64,000 bases of DNA from AP-15 sp963846635 (lineage in GTDB: Bacteria > Pseudomonadota > Alphaproteobacteria > ATCC43930 > CGMCC-115725), in contig CAWJXM010000025.1 in NCBI GenBank assembly GCA_963846635.1, positions 79,527 to 143,526 on the forward strand, written 5' to 3'. Shown one piece after another: positions 36,742 through 45,697 of the stretch. Both the position numbers and the translations under genes were made by a program. The notes under the pieces are model-generated. The model was not told the origin of the DNA. It worked only from the letters and a program-made list of their open reading frames with translations, and did no database searches. How positions within the stretch are numbered: the stretch's first letter is position 1; every line of letters starts with the position of its first letter.

Positions 36742-37329
36742 ATGGCGCGTGTCACCGTCGAAGATTGTGTGATCAAGGTTCCGAACCGGTTCGAGCTCGT
36801 TTTGCTTGCGGCGCAGAGGGCCCGCGAAATCACCTCTGGCGCGCCGCTATCAATCGATCGCGACGATGACAAAAACCCGGTCGTGGCGCTGCGCGAAATC
36901 GCCGACGAGACGGTCGGCCTTTTTCACCTGCGAGAGGCTGTGGTTCGCGGCATGCAAAAACATGTCGAGTTCGACGAGGCCGAAGAAGCCCAAGAGCTCG
37001 AAGTCGATACCAGCGTATTCGGGTTTACGGCCCCGGGCGGCGCGTTGGGGATCGGCGAGGCTGGCTCTGAGGCGCGGGGCTACGAGGCTGCCGAAATCGG
37101 CGACGAGTTCGAACTCGAGGAGGAGCCCGCGATCGACGAAGAACTCGCCGAGGATGATCTCGACGAGAAGTTGTCGACCGATGTGCTGAGAATCGAGCGC
37201 GAGACGGATGAGGACGATCTGGTCGATTTGCCGGAGACCGATTTGCCGGAGACCGATCTGCCGGAGACCGATCTGCCGGAGACCGATCTGCCGGAAACCG
37301 ATTTGGCCGGTGACGACGAGGACCTCTAA
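36742..37329 (+). CDS. rpoZ: RNA polymerase omega subunit with a long acidic repeat tail
   Basis: The omega subunit helps assemble RNA polymerase by holding the beta-prime subunit. The core (residues 1-75) is typical: MARVTVEDCV, PNRFELVLLAAQRAREI, KNPVVALREIADETV. The usual alphaproteobacterial protein has about 100-130 residues; this one has 195. The extension is strongly acidic and ends in five copies of LPETD (residues 163-187). The ATG at 36742 begins the conserved core; an in-frame GTG at 36730 is less likely. It precedes rsh, the common order in this class. Confidence 0.92.
   Translation: MARVTVEDCVIKVPNRFELVLLAAQRAREITSGAPLSIDRDDDKNPVVALREIADETVGLFHLREAVVRGMQKHVEFDEAEEAQELEVDTSVFGFTAPGGALGIGEAGSEARGYEAAEIGDEFELEEEPAIDEELAEDDLDEKLSTDVLRIERETDEDDLVDLPETDLPETDLPETDLPETDLPETDLAGDDEDL
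37228..37302 (+). repeat. In-frame 15-bp tandem repeat, five copies, within rpoZ
   Basis: Five consecutive 15-base units (variant forms of YTGCCGGARACCGAT) encode LPETD five times. The copies differ only at the first and one other base, pointing to recent slippage expansion. The reading frame is preserved. Confidence 0.95.
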
Positions 37330-37413
37330 GACCCGAGAGACGCGCCGCTTGCGGGCGCTGCAGCCGCAAAAAGCGCCGCGGCTGAGCGCGTGCGATAGCG
37401 AGGCGCCGCGATC

Positions 37414-39549
37414 ATGATGCGGCAATTCGAGCTGGTCGAACTCGTTAAGTCCTACGATCCCAACGCCGGCGAGGACGCAATCAACCGCGCCTACGTGTTC
37501 TCGATGAAGGCGCACGGTGCGCAATTGCGGGCCTCGGGCGACCCGTATTTTTCGCATCCCGTCGAGGTCGCCGGCATACTCGCCCGTATGAAGCTCGATA
37601 GCGCCTCGATCGTAACCGGGCTATTGCATGATACGGTCGAGGACACCGTTGCGACGCTCGATGACATCGAGCGCGTATTCGGTCGCGAGATCGCACGGCT
37701 GGTTGACGGTGTCACCAAACTTTCGCGCATCGAGCTGCAATCCGATCAGACGAAGCAGGCGGAGAATTTCCGCAAGCTCGTACTGGCGATGTCCGAAGAT
37801 ATTCGCGTGCTGCTGGTCAAGCTCGCCGACCGGCTGCACAACATGCAAACTTTGCGTTTCATCAAGAATGAGGAGAAACGCCGGCGCATCGCGCGCGAAA
37901 CGATGGAAATTTATGCCCAGCTGGCCGAGCGGCTCGGCATGCAGCGAATGAAGGACGAACTTGAAGATTTGGCCTTTGCCGAGCTGCAGCCCGACGCCCG
38001 CGACAGCATCATCGCGCGGCTCGATTTTCTGCGTGATCAGGAGGCGGCACTGGTGCCGCGTATCGAAACCGAACTGCAGCGCAAGCTTGCCGAAGGCGGG
38101 CTCCCCGGCACATCGGTCTCCGGCCGCGAGAAATCGCCCTGCTCGATCTGGCGCAAAATGCAGCAGAAAAACGTCGCCTTCGAGCAGCTCTCGGATGTGA
38201 TGGCGTTTCGCGTGTTGGTCGATAGTATCGGTGACTGTTATCACGCGCTCGGAGTGCTTCACTCCGCCTATCATGTCGTTCCCGGCCGATTTAAGGATTA
38301 TATTTCGACCCCCAAGCCCAACAATTACCGTTCGCTACACACCGGAGTTATCGGCCCCGAGCGTCAGCGGATCGAGGTACAGATCCGTACCCACGACATG
38401 CACGAGGTCGCCGAATTCGGCGTTGCCGCGCATTGGAGCTATAAACAGGGCGCAGGCAAGACCGAAGGGCCACAGTACCGTTGGCTGCGCGAGTTGCTCG
38501 ATATTCTCGACCACGCCTCGGGGCCGGAGGAGTTTCTCGAGCACACCAAACTCGAGATGTTCCAGGATCAGGTCTTTGCCTTTACACCAAAAGGCGACCT
38601 GATCGCGTTGCCGCGCGGGGCTACCGCCGTCGATTTTGCGTATGCCGTCCATTCCGAGATTGGCGATACCTGCGTCGGCGCCAAAATCAATGGTCGGTTA
38701 TTACCGTTGCGGACAGTGCTCGGTAATGGCGACCAAGTCGAGATCATTACCTCAAAGGCGCAGCGCCCGTCCCCGACTTGGGAGCGGTTTGTCGTCACCG
38801 GCAAGGCGCGGGCTCGCATCCGACGCTTCATCCGTACCCAACAGCGCGCGCAATACCTCGATCTCGGCAAGGCGATCGTCCAAAAGGCGTTTCGCCAAGA
38901 GGGGCACGAGTTTTCCGAACGGCCGCTCGAACCAGTATTGAAGACATTCAACTGCCCAACTGTCGAAGATCTCTATGTCGCGGTCGGTCAGGGTCTGGTC
39001 ACCGGACGCGCGGTGGTCAACGCCGTTTTCCCGCAGCCGCAGGAGAAGGCAAAGGTCGTCTCGCTGGCGCGAGCGCGGCGCAAGCTTGGTCAAACCGACA
39101 ACGCTGTCGCGATCCGCGGCTTGATCCCCGGCATGGCGCTGCATTTTGCCGGCTGCTGTCATCCGCTTCCGGGTGACCGGATCGTCGGCATCGTCACCAC
39201 CGGCAAGGGTGTCACGATCCACACGATCGATTGCGATACGCTCGAAAACTTCGCCGACACACCCGAGCGATGGCTCGATGTAGCGTGGAGCAACAGCGAC
39301 GGCGAGGCGATCCATGTCGGCCGCCTCAATATCATGATCGCCAACGAGCCCGGCAATCTCGGCAGCCTGACGACGGTGATCGGCAAGCAAGGCGGCAACA
39401 TCACCAATCTGAAAATTACCAATCGCTCGTCCGATTTCTTCGAGATGATGCTCGATATCGAAGTCGCGGACGTGAAGCATCTGACGACGATCATCGCCGC
39501 CCTGCGCGCCAATCCGGTGATCAACTCCGTCGAGCGGGCGCGCGGTTGA
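37414..39549 (+). CDS. relA/spoT: Bifunctional (p)ppGpp synthetase/hydrolase, Rel/SpoT family
   Basis: A full-length RSH enzyme of 711 residues that makes and degrades the alarmone (p)ppGpp. The hydrolase HD motif is intact (LLHDTVED, HD at 72-73, and RLHNM near 143). The synthetase domain contains RVLVDSIGDCYHALGVLH and DYISTPKPNNYRSLHTGV. TGS (VFAFTPKGDLIALPRGATAV in part), a Cys/His segment (HFAGCCHPLPGD) and a C-terminal ACT domain (NIMIANEPGNLGSLTTVI) follow. Both activities look possible, as expected for the single RSH of alphaproteobacteria. It lies 84 nt after rpoZ and is intact. Confidence 0.93.
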   Translation: MMRQFELVELVKSYDPNAGEDAINRAYVFSMKAHGAQLRASGDPYFSHPVEVAGILARMKLDSASIVTGLLHDTVEDTVATLDDIERVFGREIARLVDGVTKLSRIELQSDQTKQAENFRKLVLAMSEDIRVLLVKLADRLHNMQTLRFIKNEEKRRRIARETMEIYAQLAERLGMQRMKDELEDLAFAELQPDARDSIIARLDFLRDQEAALVPRIETELQRKLAEGGLPGTSVSGREKSPCSIWRKMQQKNVAFEQLSDVMAFRVLVDSIGDCYHALGVLHSAYHVVPGRFKDYISTPKPNNYRSLHTGVIGPERQRIEVQIRTHDMHEVAEFGVAAHWSYKQGAGKTEGPQYRWLRELLDILDHASGPEEFLEHTKLEMFQDQVFAFTPKGDLIALPRGATAVDFAYAVHSEIGDTCVGAKINGRLLPLRTVLGNGDQVEIITSKAQRPSPTWERFVVTGKARARIRRFIRTQQRAQYLDLGKAIVQKAFRQEGHEFSERPLEPVLKTFNCPTVEDLYVAVGQGLVTGRAVVNAVFPQPQEKAKVVSLARARRKLGQTDNAVAIRGLIPGMALHFAGCCHPLPGDRIVGIVTTGKGVTIHTIDCDTLENFADTPERWLDVAWSNSDGEAIHVGRLNIMIANEPGNLGSLTTVIGKQGGNITNLKITNRSSDFFEMMLDIEVADVKHLTTIIAALRANPVINSVERARG

Positions 39550-39617
39550 ATAGCTTGGCGTTGCTGCCGCCCCATGCGGAGAGCTGACGTGCGGAGAGCT
39601 GAGGCGCAGGAAGAGCG

Positions 39618-40025
39618 ATGATCCTTGGGCTCGGCAACGATCTGATCGATATTCGCCGCATCGAGCGCGTGATCGAGCAGTATGGCGACCGGTTTCTCGA
39701 CCGCATCTTCACTGTGGCGGAGCGCCGCAAATGCGATCGGCGCGCCAACCGCGCCGCTAGCTATGCGCGCCGTTTCGCCGCGAAGGAGGCGTGCTCCAAG
39801 GCGCTCGGAACCGGATTTCGCCGTGGCGTGTTCTGGCGTGATCTCGGCGTCGTCAACCTGCCTTCGGGCCAGCCGACGATGCGGCTAACCGGGGGTGCGC
39901 TGCAGCGATTGGACGAGATGATCCCCATCGGCATGATGGCCCAGCTCGACCTCAGCTTGACGGATGAGCCGCCGATGGCCCACGCCGTCGTAATCATATC
40001 CGCGGTTCCATATGCGGCGCCCTGA
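39618..40025 (+). CDS. acpS: Holo-[acyl-carrier-protein] synthase
   Basis: AcpS transfers 4'-phosphopantetheine from CoA to acyl carrier protein. The metal ligands are Asp in GLGNDLIDI near residue 8 and Glu in RFAAKEACSKALGTG near 58. The C-terminal HAVVIIS segment also fits. At 135 residues its length is standard. Many alphaproteobacteria have pdxJ between the RSH gene and acpS; here acpS follows directly, 68 nt later. lepB and rnc follow. Confidence 0.92.
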   Translation: MILGLGNDLIDIRRIERVIEQYGDRFLDRIFTVAERRKCDRRANRAASYARRFAAKEACSKALGTGFRRGVFWRDLGVVNLPSGQPTMRLTGGALQRLDEMIPIGMMAQLDLSLTDEPPMAHAVVIISAVPYAAP

Positions 40026-40128
40026 CTCTGGTAAGCCGCGATCGACACGGGGAGAGCTGACGCGCTGCGCTTGACTTCAGTCGGCGCGATTGGCTTGATC
40101 CACCGTCATCAGCCCGGCAAGGCATGAC

Positions 40129-40899
40129 ATGAAAACCAATTCTGCTCGCAAAGTGATCTCGAAAAAACGCGCCTCCGGCGGCATAGTCGACACCATTAAA
40201 ACCATCGTCTATGCGGTACTGATCGCCTTGGTTGTCCGAACTGTTGCCTATGAACCGTTCAATATTCCGTCGGGTTCGATGATTCCGACGTTGTTGGTCG
40301 GTGATTATTTGTTCGTGTCGAAATTTTCTTATGGTTACAGCCGCTACTCTTTGCCGTTTGGGCTACCCTTGTTCTCCGGCCGAATCTTCTTTCACCCGCC
40401 GCATCGTGGAGATGTCGTCGTCTTCAAATTGCCGACCGACAATTCGACTGATTATATCAAACGCGTGATCGGCCTTCCGGGTGACACGATCCAGATGAAG
40501 GAAGGCGAACTTTACATCAACGACAAGGAAGTACCGCGCAAACGCATCCAGGACTATCTCTATCCCGAAGGTGATGGCGCCATCATTCCGATGAAGCAAT
40601 ACATCGAAACCTTGCCGAATGGAGTGCAGCATCGAATCATAAAGATCGGCGACGATGGACCACTCGACAACACCCAAATCTACCACGTGCCGCCGGGTGA
40701 TTATTTTATGATGGGGGATAACCGTGACAATTCCCAGGACAGCCGCGTGCTGTCTGCGGTTGGCTATGTGCCGGCCGAGAACCTGATCGGCAAGGCACAA
40801 TTCATCTTTTTCTCGACAGACGGCTCGGCTCGGCTCTGGGAGTTCTGGAAGTGGCCGTTCGCGATCCGCTATGACCGGTTGTTCAAGGGGATCAGTTGA
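40129..40899 (+). CDS. lepB: Signal peptidase I
   Basis: LepB removes signal peptides from secreted proteins at the outer face of the inner membrane. An N-terminal anchor (TIVYAVLIALVVRTVAYE) precedes the catalytic dyad: Ser50 in PSGSMIPTL and Lys111 in YIKRVIGLPGD. Box E is present as MGDNRDNSQDSR. Its 256 residues are intact and in the standard position between acpS and rnc. The last codons overlap the rnc start. Confidence 0.94.
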   Translation: MKTNSARKVISKKRASGGIVDTIKTIVYAVLIALVVRTVAYEPFNIPSGSMIPTLLVGDYLFVSKFSYGYSRYSLPFGLPLFSGRIFFHPPHRGDVVVFKLPTDNSTDYIKRVIGLPGDTIQMKEGELYINDKEVPRKRIQDYLYPEGDGAIIPMKQYIETLPNGVQHRIIKIGDDGPLDNTQIYHVPPGDYFMMGDNRDNSQDSRVLSAVGYVPAENLIGKAQFIFFSTDGSARLWEFWKWPFAIRYDRLFKGIS

Positions 40900-41657
40900 C
40901 AGTGTCGGCCGAGGTCGCGTCCGGTGATCCTGCCGCTCTCGCGTCCGCGGACGCGCCGACACCGGATCTGGAGCAAATCATCGGCTATCAGTTTACGTCA
41001 TTGGCGTTGTTGACCGAGGCGCTCACCCATCCGAGCGCGCTCGTCCCCGAGCGGACTCGCGGGCGCCGTGCCAAAACCATTCAGCACGGTTATGAACGCC
41101 TCGAATTTCTTGGCGATCGGGTGCTGGGTGTGATTGTCGCTGAGATGTTGTGGCGACGCTTTCCGGATGAACCCGAAGGAATGCTGACCCGGCGGCTCAC
41201 CCATCTCGTGCGCCGCGAGACCTTGGCGCGGGTGGCTGCAGCAATTGGGCTCGGAGATCATTTAATCTTCTCGCGCGCCGAGCGGACCTCGGGCGCGGCG
41301 GCCAATCCCGCGATCCTCGCCGATGCCTGCGAGGCGCTGATTGCTGCAATCTATCTCGACGCCGGGTTCGACGCCGCGGCGGGTTTTGTCGGCCGTTTCT
41401 GGGAACCGTTGGTTGCCGCGATGAAGGGGCCGCCGCGCGATCCCAAGACAGCCCTGCAGGAATGGGCGCAAGCGCGCGGATTGGGTTTGCCGCGCTATGA
41501 GCTGCTGGCGACCGCCGGCCCCGATCACGCACCGCTCTTTACCATTGCCGCCAGCATCGCGGGCAGCGAAACGGCAACTGCGACCGCCTCGGTCAAGCGC
41601 ACTGCCGAGGCCGGCGCCGCGGCGGCTCTGCTCGAACAACTCGCCAGCAAAGTCTAA
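40896..41657 (+). CDS. rnc: Ribonuclease III
   Basis: RNase III cuts double-stranded RNA, including rRNA precursors. The signature YERLEFLGDRVLG near residue 66 and the second acidic site in LADACEALIAAIYLDAGF are complete; the C-terminal dsRNA-binding domain ends with AGAAAALLEQLA. The annotated start is TTG at 40896, overlapping the lepB stop; a GTG at 40902 is an alternative. The normal alphaproteobacterial neighbour era is not next; a convergent PHB depolymerase gene follows 9 nt later. Confidence 0.93.
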   Translation: MTVSAEVASGDPAALASADAPTPDLEQIIGYQFTSLALLTEALTHPSALVPERTRGRRAKTIQHGYERLEFLGDRVLGVIVAEMLWRRFPDEPEGMLTRRLTHLVRRETLARVAAAIGLGDHLIFSRAERTSGAAANPAILADACEALIAAIYLDAGFDAAAGFVGRFWEPLVAAMKGPPRDPKTALQEWAQARGLGLPRYELLATAGPDHAPLFTIAASIAGSETATATASVKRTAEAGAAAALLEQLASKV

Positions 41658-41666
41658 AGCACACTG

Positions 41667-43076
41667 TCAGTGGACCGGGCAGCTACCCCGGTTGTCACAT
41701 CGTGGCGGCACAGAAAGGGTTGTCGCTGTCACGGAGAGTGAGCTCGGCACCACTCCGGTACCGTTCGGGATGACGCTCACCTTATAATTGTATGCCGTCG
41801 CCGGGTGTAGACCCATATCGCCAAAGCTTGGATTAACGACCGAGCCGAGCTCTTTGAACCCGGTGTCCCCAGCGCTGGCGCGCGAGACAGCATAGCCGCG
41901 AGCGCCGGCCAGCGGGCTCCAGGCCAATGCTGCGCCGGTATCCGAGACATCATTGATGATGATACCCGCTGCCATTGCCTGCGCCGCCTGGTTTGGCACG
42001 TATCGGCTGGTCAACCGGTCGAGCATCGCTTTGATCGTCGAGATTTGCCGGCCGGCCTTAACGGCGTAATTGAAATTCGTGTAGCCCCACCAATCCCAGC
42101 AGCCAAACGGGTTAAGCGGCTCGAATTCGGCCGGCTTCCCCTCAATCGTCTGCGGGTAAAGGATGATCAGGCGGTTGGTATCCGCCCATTCGTTGTAGCC
42201 GGCATGACGGATATAACGATCGCCGATCGTCTCTGCGTTTTGCTTGCAGCCATGCAAGGCGATATGCACCCGGCAAGGCTGTTGAGCGGCACAATCAGCC
42301 GGCACGTAGACGTAACCGGTATCGGCCATGCTGTAGGATGCCGGCGATGTCGGAGATGTGAACTCCCGCTGATCAAATGGGAGCAGCTTGCCGGAAAGCG
42401 CGCCTTGCCTCTTCGCGTTCAGCTTACCGTAGATGTGCTCGAGAATAATTCCGGCCTGGTCATAGTTGCAGTGATCGATGTAGTAGCCTTCGTTTGCGTT
42501 ACATGGTTCACCGTAATTGATCGTAACTTGGGAATGCCCGGCGCCGATCGCGGATTGAAAAAACAGGTTGCCGAGGTCACGACCTCCCAGATAATGCAAA
42601 TAGAAACGATATGCGGCATCTCCGACCGTCGGGTTGACGACTGTGTCATTATAACCGGCGAAGAGATAGATGCGCTGGTGCGCGATGTTGCGCGGATCAT
42701 CGATGTCGCCGTGGCGCGCCCATTCGTCGGTTTGCGCGACCAGCGGGTCGAGGGATGGCGGCGGTCCCGTCATGCACGGACCGGTCGCCGTCAAGACGGG
42801 TCCGACGTTTCCCAGAAAACCAGCGGTTGCTGTGCCTTGCGCACAATAATAAGGGCCGCCGGCAATCACCCCAACCCCCTTGATTATCGACGACCACGCC
42901 ACTCCGAACTGCACCGCCATAAAGGCGCCGGATGAAATGCCCGAGATCGAGCTTTGTTTTATATCGGCATTGTAGGCGCCTAATGGCGGGGCGGTTTCGG
43001 CTAAAACCGGAGTGCCAACCAGTGCCGTAACCACAAGGCTGAGGCCCATCCAATGCAGCAAGCGGGTTCTGATCAT
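41667..43076 (-). CDS. Extracellular PHB depolymerase-like esterase with C-terminal fibronectin III domain
   Basis: A 469-residue secreted protein: signal peptide (MGLSLVVTALVGTPVLA), then an esterase domain with lipase box GISSG (Ser48) in SSISGISSGAFMAVQFG. The oxyanion segment HIALHGCKQNAE is typical of Esterase_PHB proteins. From about residue 375 a fibronectin type III-like module follows (VSDTGAALAWSPLAGARGY, ATAYNYKVSVIP). It would hydrolyse poly(3-hydroxybutyrate) or a related polyester outside the cell. The start at 43076 is chosen because it begins the signal peptide and is preceded by GGGGGGA; upstream the frame is open but not coding-like. Confidence 0.82.
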   Translation of the reverse strand: MIRTRLLHWMGLSLVVTALVGTPVLAETAPPLGAYNADIKQSSISGISSGAFMAVQFGVAWSSIIKGVGVIAGGPYYCAQGTATAGFLGNVGPVLTATGPCMTGPPPSLDPLVAQTDEWARHGDIDDPRNIAHQRIYLFAGYNDTVVNPTVGDAAYRFYLHYLGGRDLGNLFFQSAIGAGHSQVTINYGEPCNANEGYYIDHCNYDQAGIILEHIYGKLNAKRQGALSGKLLPFDQREFTSPTSPASYSMADTGYVYVPADCAAQQPCRVHIALHGCKQNAETIGDRYIRHAGYNEWADTNRLIILYPQTIEGKPAEFEPLNPFGCWDWWGYTNFNYAVKAGRQISTIKAMLDRLTSRYVPNQAAQAMAAGIIINDVSDTGAALAWSPLAGARGYAVSRASAGDTGFKELGSVVNPSFGDMGLHPATAYNYKVSVIPNGTGVVPSSLSVTATTLSVPPRCDNRGSCPVH

Positions 43077-43316
43077 CGAATTCGTCCCCCCAGACCTCAG
43101 GGCGAGGCCGAATATCACAAAGTGTTTCCGAAATCGTCGACGGGCCCTCGCTCGGTACGCGATGCAGATGCGCCGACAGCAAACGATGCTGCTGCGAGAG
43201 GCAGAACGGCCGAGCGGACGTCCGCGAGGATGCGGTGACACTGCCGGCAAAGCAACATCCAAGGTGACTGGCATCAGTGAAGCCACCGCGCCAGCACGAC
43301 GACGCGGTACCTCTGG

Positions 43317-45275
43317 TCAATGGACGTGACCGGCGTGGTTTTCAGGGGAGGCAGGAATCTGAGCGACCAGATAGGCGTCCTTGGCTAAGGTCTCAGCGTC
43401 CGGAACGCCACCTTTGCCTGTGGCCCAGCGCGCCCGCACATTGCCGGCACGATCGAGCATCAAATCGGTCTCCGCGCCATCGGCTGGCGTGCGAAACAGC
43501 TTCAGGGTCGCGGCTACATCGGGCGCAACTGTGACCAGCGGAGGTGGTGGCGCGGTTTCCGCCCGCGACGCGGCCTCCGCGGCAAGATCGACAACAATGA
43601 TCCGTAACGGGGCTGCGCCGGACCGGCTTTGTGCCGTGTCGAGCTGCGCGAGCCGCTCCGGCTGCGGCGGTGCCTCGAACAGCGCAAGCAAAACCGGACC
43701 GTTCCCCAGTAAGCGGCGCAATGTCTGTTGGCCGTCTTGGGTTTCGAAGGCAAAATCGGGCACCGCCGGGGCGGCGGTGGTCGCGATCTCTGGCCCGAGT
43801 TTTTGCGACAAGACCCCGGCGGCGCGCGCCCGCACGAAATTGATGACATCCCAGCGATCGGCGGGGCTCATCATCGCGGCGAAGCCGGGCATCGCACCAT
43901 TGGCTTTGCCGTGACTGACCCACCAAAAGAGGTCGCCCGGGGTATGCGCGAAAAGATGCGGTGCGGTCAGATCGGCCGGATGGATTACTAACCCGGCGGC
44001 AGCGGGCCCGTTACCCTTGCCATTGGCGCCGTGGCAAACCGCGCAGTTTTCGGTATAGAGCCGCGCTCCTCGCGCGATGGAGGGAGCGCTGTAGGGCTCG
44101 GCGGGAGCGTAAAAGGTGGTCGGATAGGCGGGTGCAATCGCGGGGCGTGCCGCGAATACACCGGCTGCGGCGCAGATGATGAGACTAGCCCAGGCCGCGG
44201 ACATGGCTCGATAGCGCCCGGCAGCGGCGGTGGCCACGCCGATAATCGCACAAATGACGGCAAGCGCTGCGAATATTATCAGTGTTGCGATCGCTGCAGG
44301 TTCCAGCGCGGCCAGTTCGAGCCGGAACGGCAGTGGCCATCCGGGCTCGGTGTGAAGACCCGGCGGCAGGATGCCGAGGACGGCGACGATGCCAAGAACG
44401 CTGGCGCCAAGCCCAGCCTCGACCAACGCGTTGCGCCGCAAATGGTCGAGTGCCGCCCGCCAGCGTGGCGCACTCTCGATCGGCGCCGGCGCCAGACGCG
44501 GCAACATGCGCAGCAGGTTGACCGAGCCGATCGTCACCATCGTCACAAAGATTGTGATCTTGGCGAGCAGTAGTCGGCCGTACTCGGTACCGATCAAGGC
44601 CGGAATGCTGCCGGCGAGAAACCAGGTATTTACCAGTCCCGCGCCGAACAGCACCGCGACGCTGGTCGCAGCCAAAATCGAATACCGCGTCACCGCGCGG
44701 CGGACGATGCGCGCGCCGGGATCGGTGCTTTGCCGCGCCTCGGCTAAAAACAGCGCCAGCGGGATCAGCGAACCGACCCAGGCACCGGCCGCGAGCAAAT
44801 GGAGCATGTCGGCGGCGAGATGCAGGTCCCCCGGCTGCCCCGGTGTCGCGGCGCCATGCCCGGCCCAAGCGAGCGAGGCAAGCAGGCCCGCGGCGAATGC
44901 AAGCCCGCCCCAATCCCACAACCTTCCGCGCCAGCCTCGCGGTAATAAAAGCAAAGCCACCAGGATCACAGCGAGAACGGCGCGGACCATCCAGACCTGG
45001 CCGAAGCGCGTGCGCTGCAGCACGATCGCGACCACACCTTGCGAAACCGTAGCGGCGACTGGCTGACCGCTCATCTGTGCCGCGACAAATACCAACCACG
45101 CGCCGCCCGAGAGCAGAGCCAACACCAGGCTTGCCCAGGCGAGCAGCGACAATCGCCGTCCAAGCCTCGGCGATATCTCCGGGGTCGCGACAAAAGAGAT
45201 GAACGCAAAGACCCCGGCGAGCGATATCGACGAGGCATAGTGGACCGCACGCGCCGCGATCAGGAAGCTTTCCAT
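43317..45275 (-). CDS. copD: CopD - cytochrome c - thioredoxin-like fusion protein
   Basis: 652 residues in three parts. Residues 1-300 are a CopD copper-transport membrane domain (GHGAATPGQPGDLHLAADML, LLAAGAWVGSLIPL, LLLAKITIFVTMVTIG). Two more helices (326-380) lead to a periplasmic cytochrome c with heme motif CAVCH at 411-415 and axial Met462 in GAMPGF. The C-terminal part (about 505-640) has a thioredoxin/SCO-like plan (VPDFAFETQDGQQTLRRLLG) but no CxxC. The last residues are His-rich (ENHAGHVH). It would couple copper import with electron transfer at the periplasmic face. copC lies 44 nt upstream in the same operon. Confidence 0.85.
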   Translation of the reverse strand: MESFLIAARAVHYASSISLAGVFAFISFVATPEISPRLGRRLSLLAWASLVLALLSGGAWLVFVAAQMSGQPVAATVSQGVVAIVLQRTRFGQVWMVRAVLAVILVALLLLPRGWRGRLWDWGGLAFAAGLLASLAWAGHGAATPGQPGDLHLAADMLHLLAAGAWVGSLIPLALFLAEARQSTDPGARIVRRAVTRYSILAATSVAVLFGAGLVNTWFLAGSIPALIGTEYGRLLLAKITIFVTMVTIGSVNLLRMLPRLAPAPIESAPRWRAALDHLRRNALVEAGLGASVLGIVAVLGILPPGLHTEPGWPLPFRLELAALEPAAIATLIIFAALAVICAIIGVATAAAGRYRAMSAAWASLIICAAAGVFAARPAIAPAYPTTFYAPAEPYSAPSIARGARLYTENCAVCHGANGKGNGPAAAGLVIHPADLTAPHLFAHTPGDLFWWVSHGKANGAMPGFAAMMSPADRWDVINFVRARAAGVLSQKLGPEIATTAAPAVPDFAFETQDGQQTLRRLLGNGPVLLALFEAPPQPERLAQLDTAQSRSGAAPLRIIVVDLAAEAASRAETAPPPPLVTVAPDVAATLKLFRTPADGAETDLMLDRAGNVRARWATGKGGVPDAETLAKDAYLVAQIPASPENHAGHVH

Positions 45276-45319
45276 GACTTCCTCAGCCGCTGGTTACCGC
45301 GCAAACCGATCTGACGTCG

Positions 45320-45697
45320 TCATCTGCCGGCCACTTCAAAAGTGAAATGTCCTTGGGTCGTATGGGTGTCGACCGAAAGCGCATGCCACGTGACCGTGTA
45401 GGTGCCGGCCGGCAGCGGCTTTAGCGGGACCCGCAGCTCGGTCGGGTTCTGCGCATCGACCGCGGCCGGGCCGCTATCGACGTTGGTGCCGGATTTGTCG
45501 GTCACCGTCGCGGTCGTGAAAGCCGGTTCGAGCTGCTGCGTGAACCACATCGTCACGGCGGCGGGGGCGGTCGGCACCGAGCTGCCGACCGCCGGACTCG
45601 CATGATCGAGAAAGGCGTGCGCGCTCACGCCTTGGGGAACGAGGGGGATGGCGGCGGCGCAGACCGCGGCGGCCGCAATCATGCGATGCGTTACCAT
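45320..45697 (-). CDS. copC: CopC-family periplasmic copper-binding protein
   Basis: 125 residues: signal peptide (IAAAAVCAAAIPLVPQGVSA) cleaved before HAFLDHASP, so the mature protein begins with the copper-binding His. The other Cu(II) ligands are Asp110 and His112 in SVDTHTTQGHF. The beta-sandwich pattern (AVTMWFTQQLEPA, PLPAGTYTVTWHALS) is complete. It would hand copper to CopD, encoded directly downstream. Its ATG overlaps the stop of the outer-membrane protein gene by seven bases (ATGGTAA). Confidence 0.9.
   Translation of the reverse strand: MVTHRMIAAAAVCAAAIPLVPQGVSAHAFLDHASPAVGSSVPTAPAAVTMWFTQQLEPAFTTATVTDKSGTNVDSGPAAVDAQNPTELRVPLKPLPAGTYTVTWHALSVDTHTTQGHFTFEVAGR

Noticed and set aside
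37228..37302. LPETD repeats as sortase-like sorting signals
   Set aside because: They lie in the cytoplasmic RNA polymerase omega subunit, there is no signal peptide or following membrane anchor, and sortase signals need LPxTG.
41967..43000. Plus-strand frame at 42045-42935 as a gene
   Set aside because: It is antisense to the depolymerase, which has a signal peptide, lipase box and FN3 domain; the plus frame has no motif.
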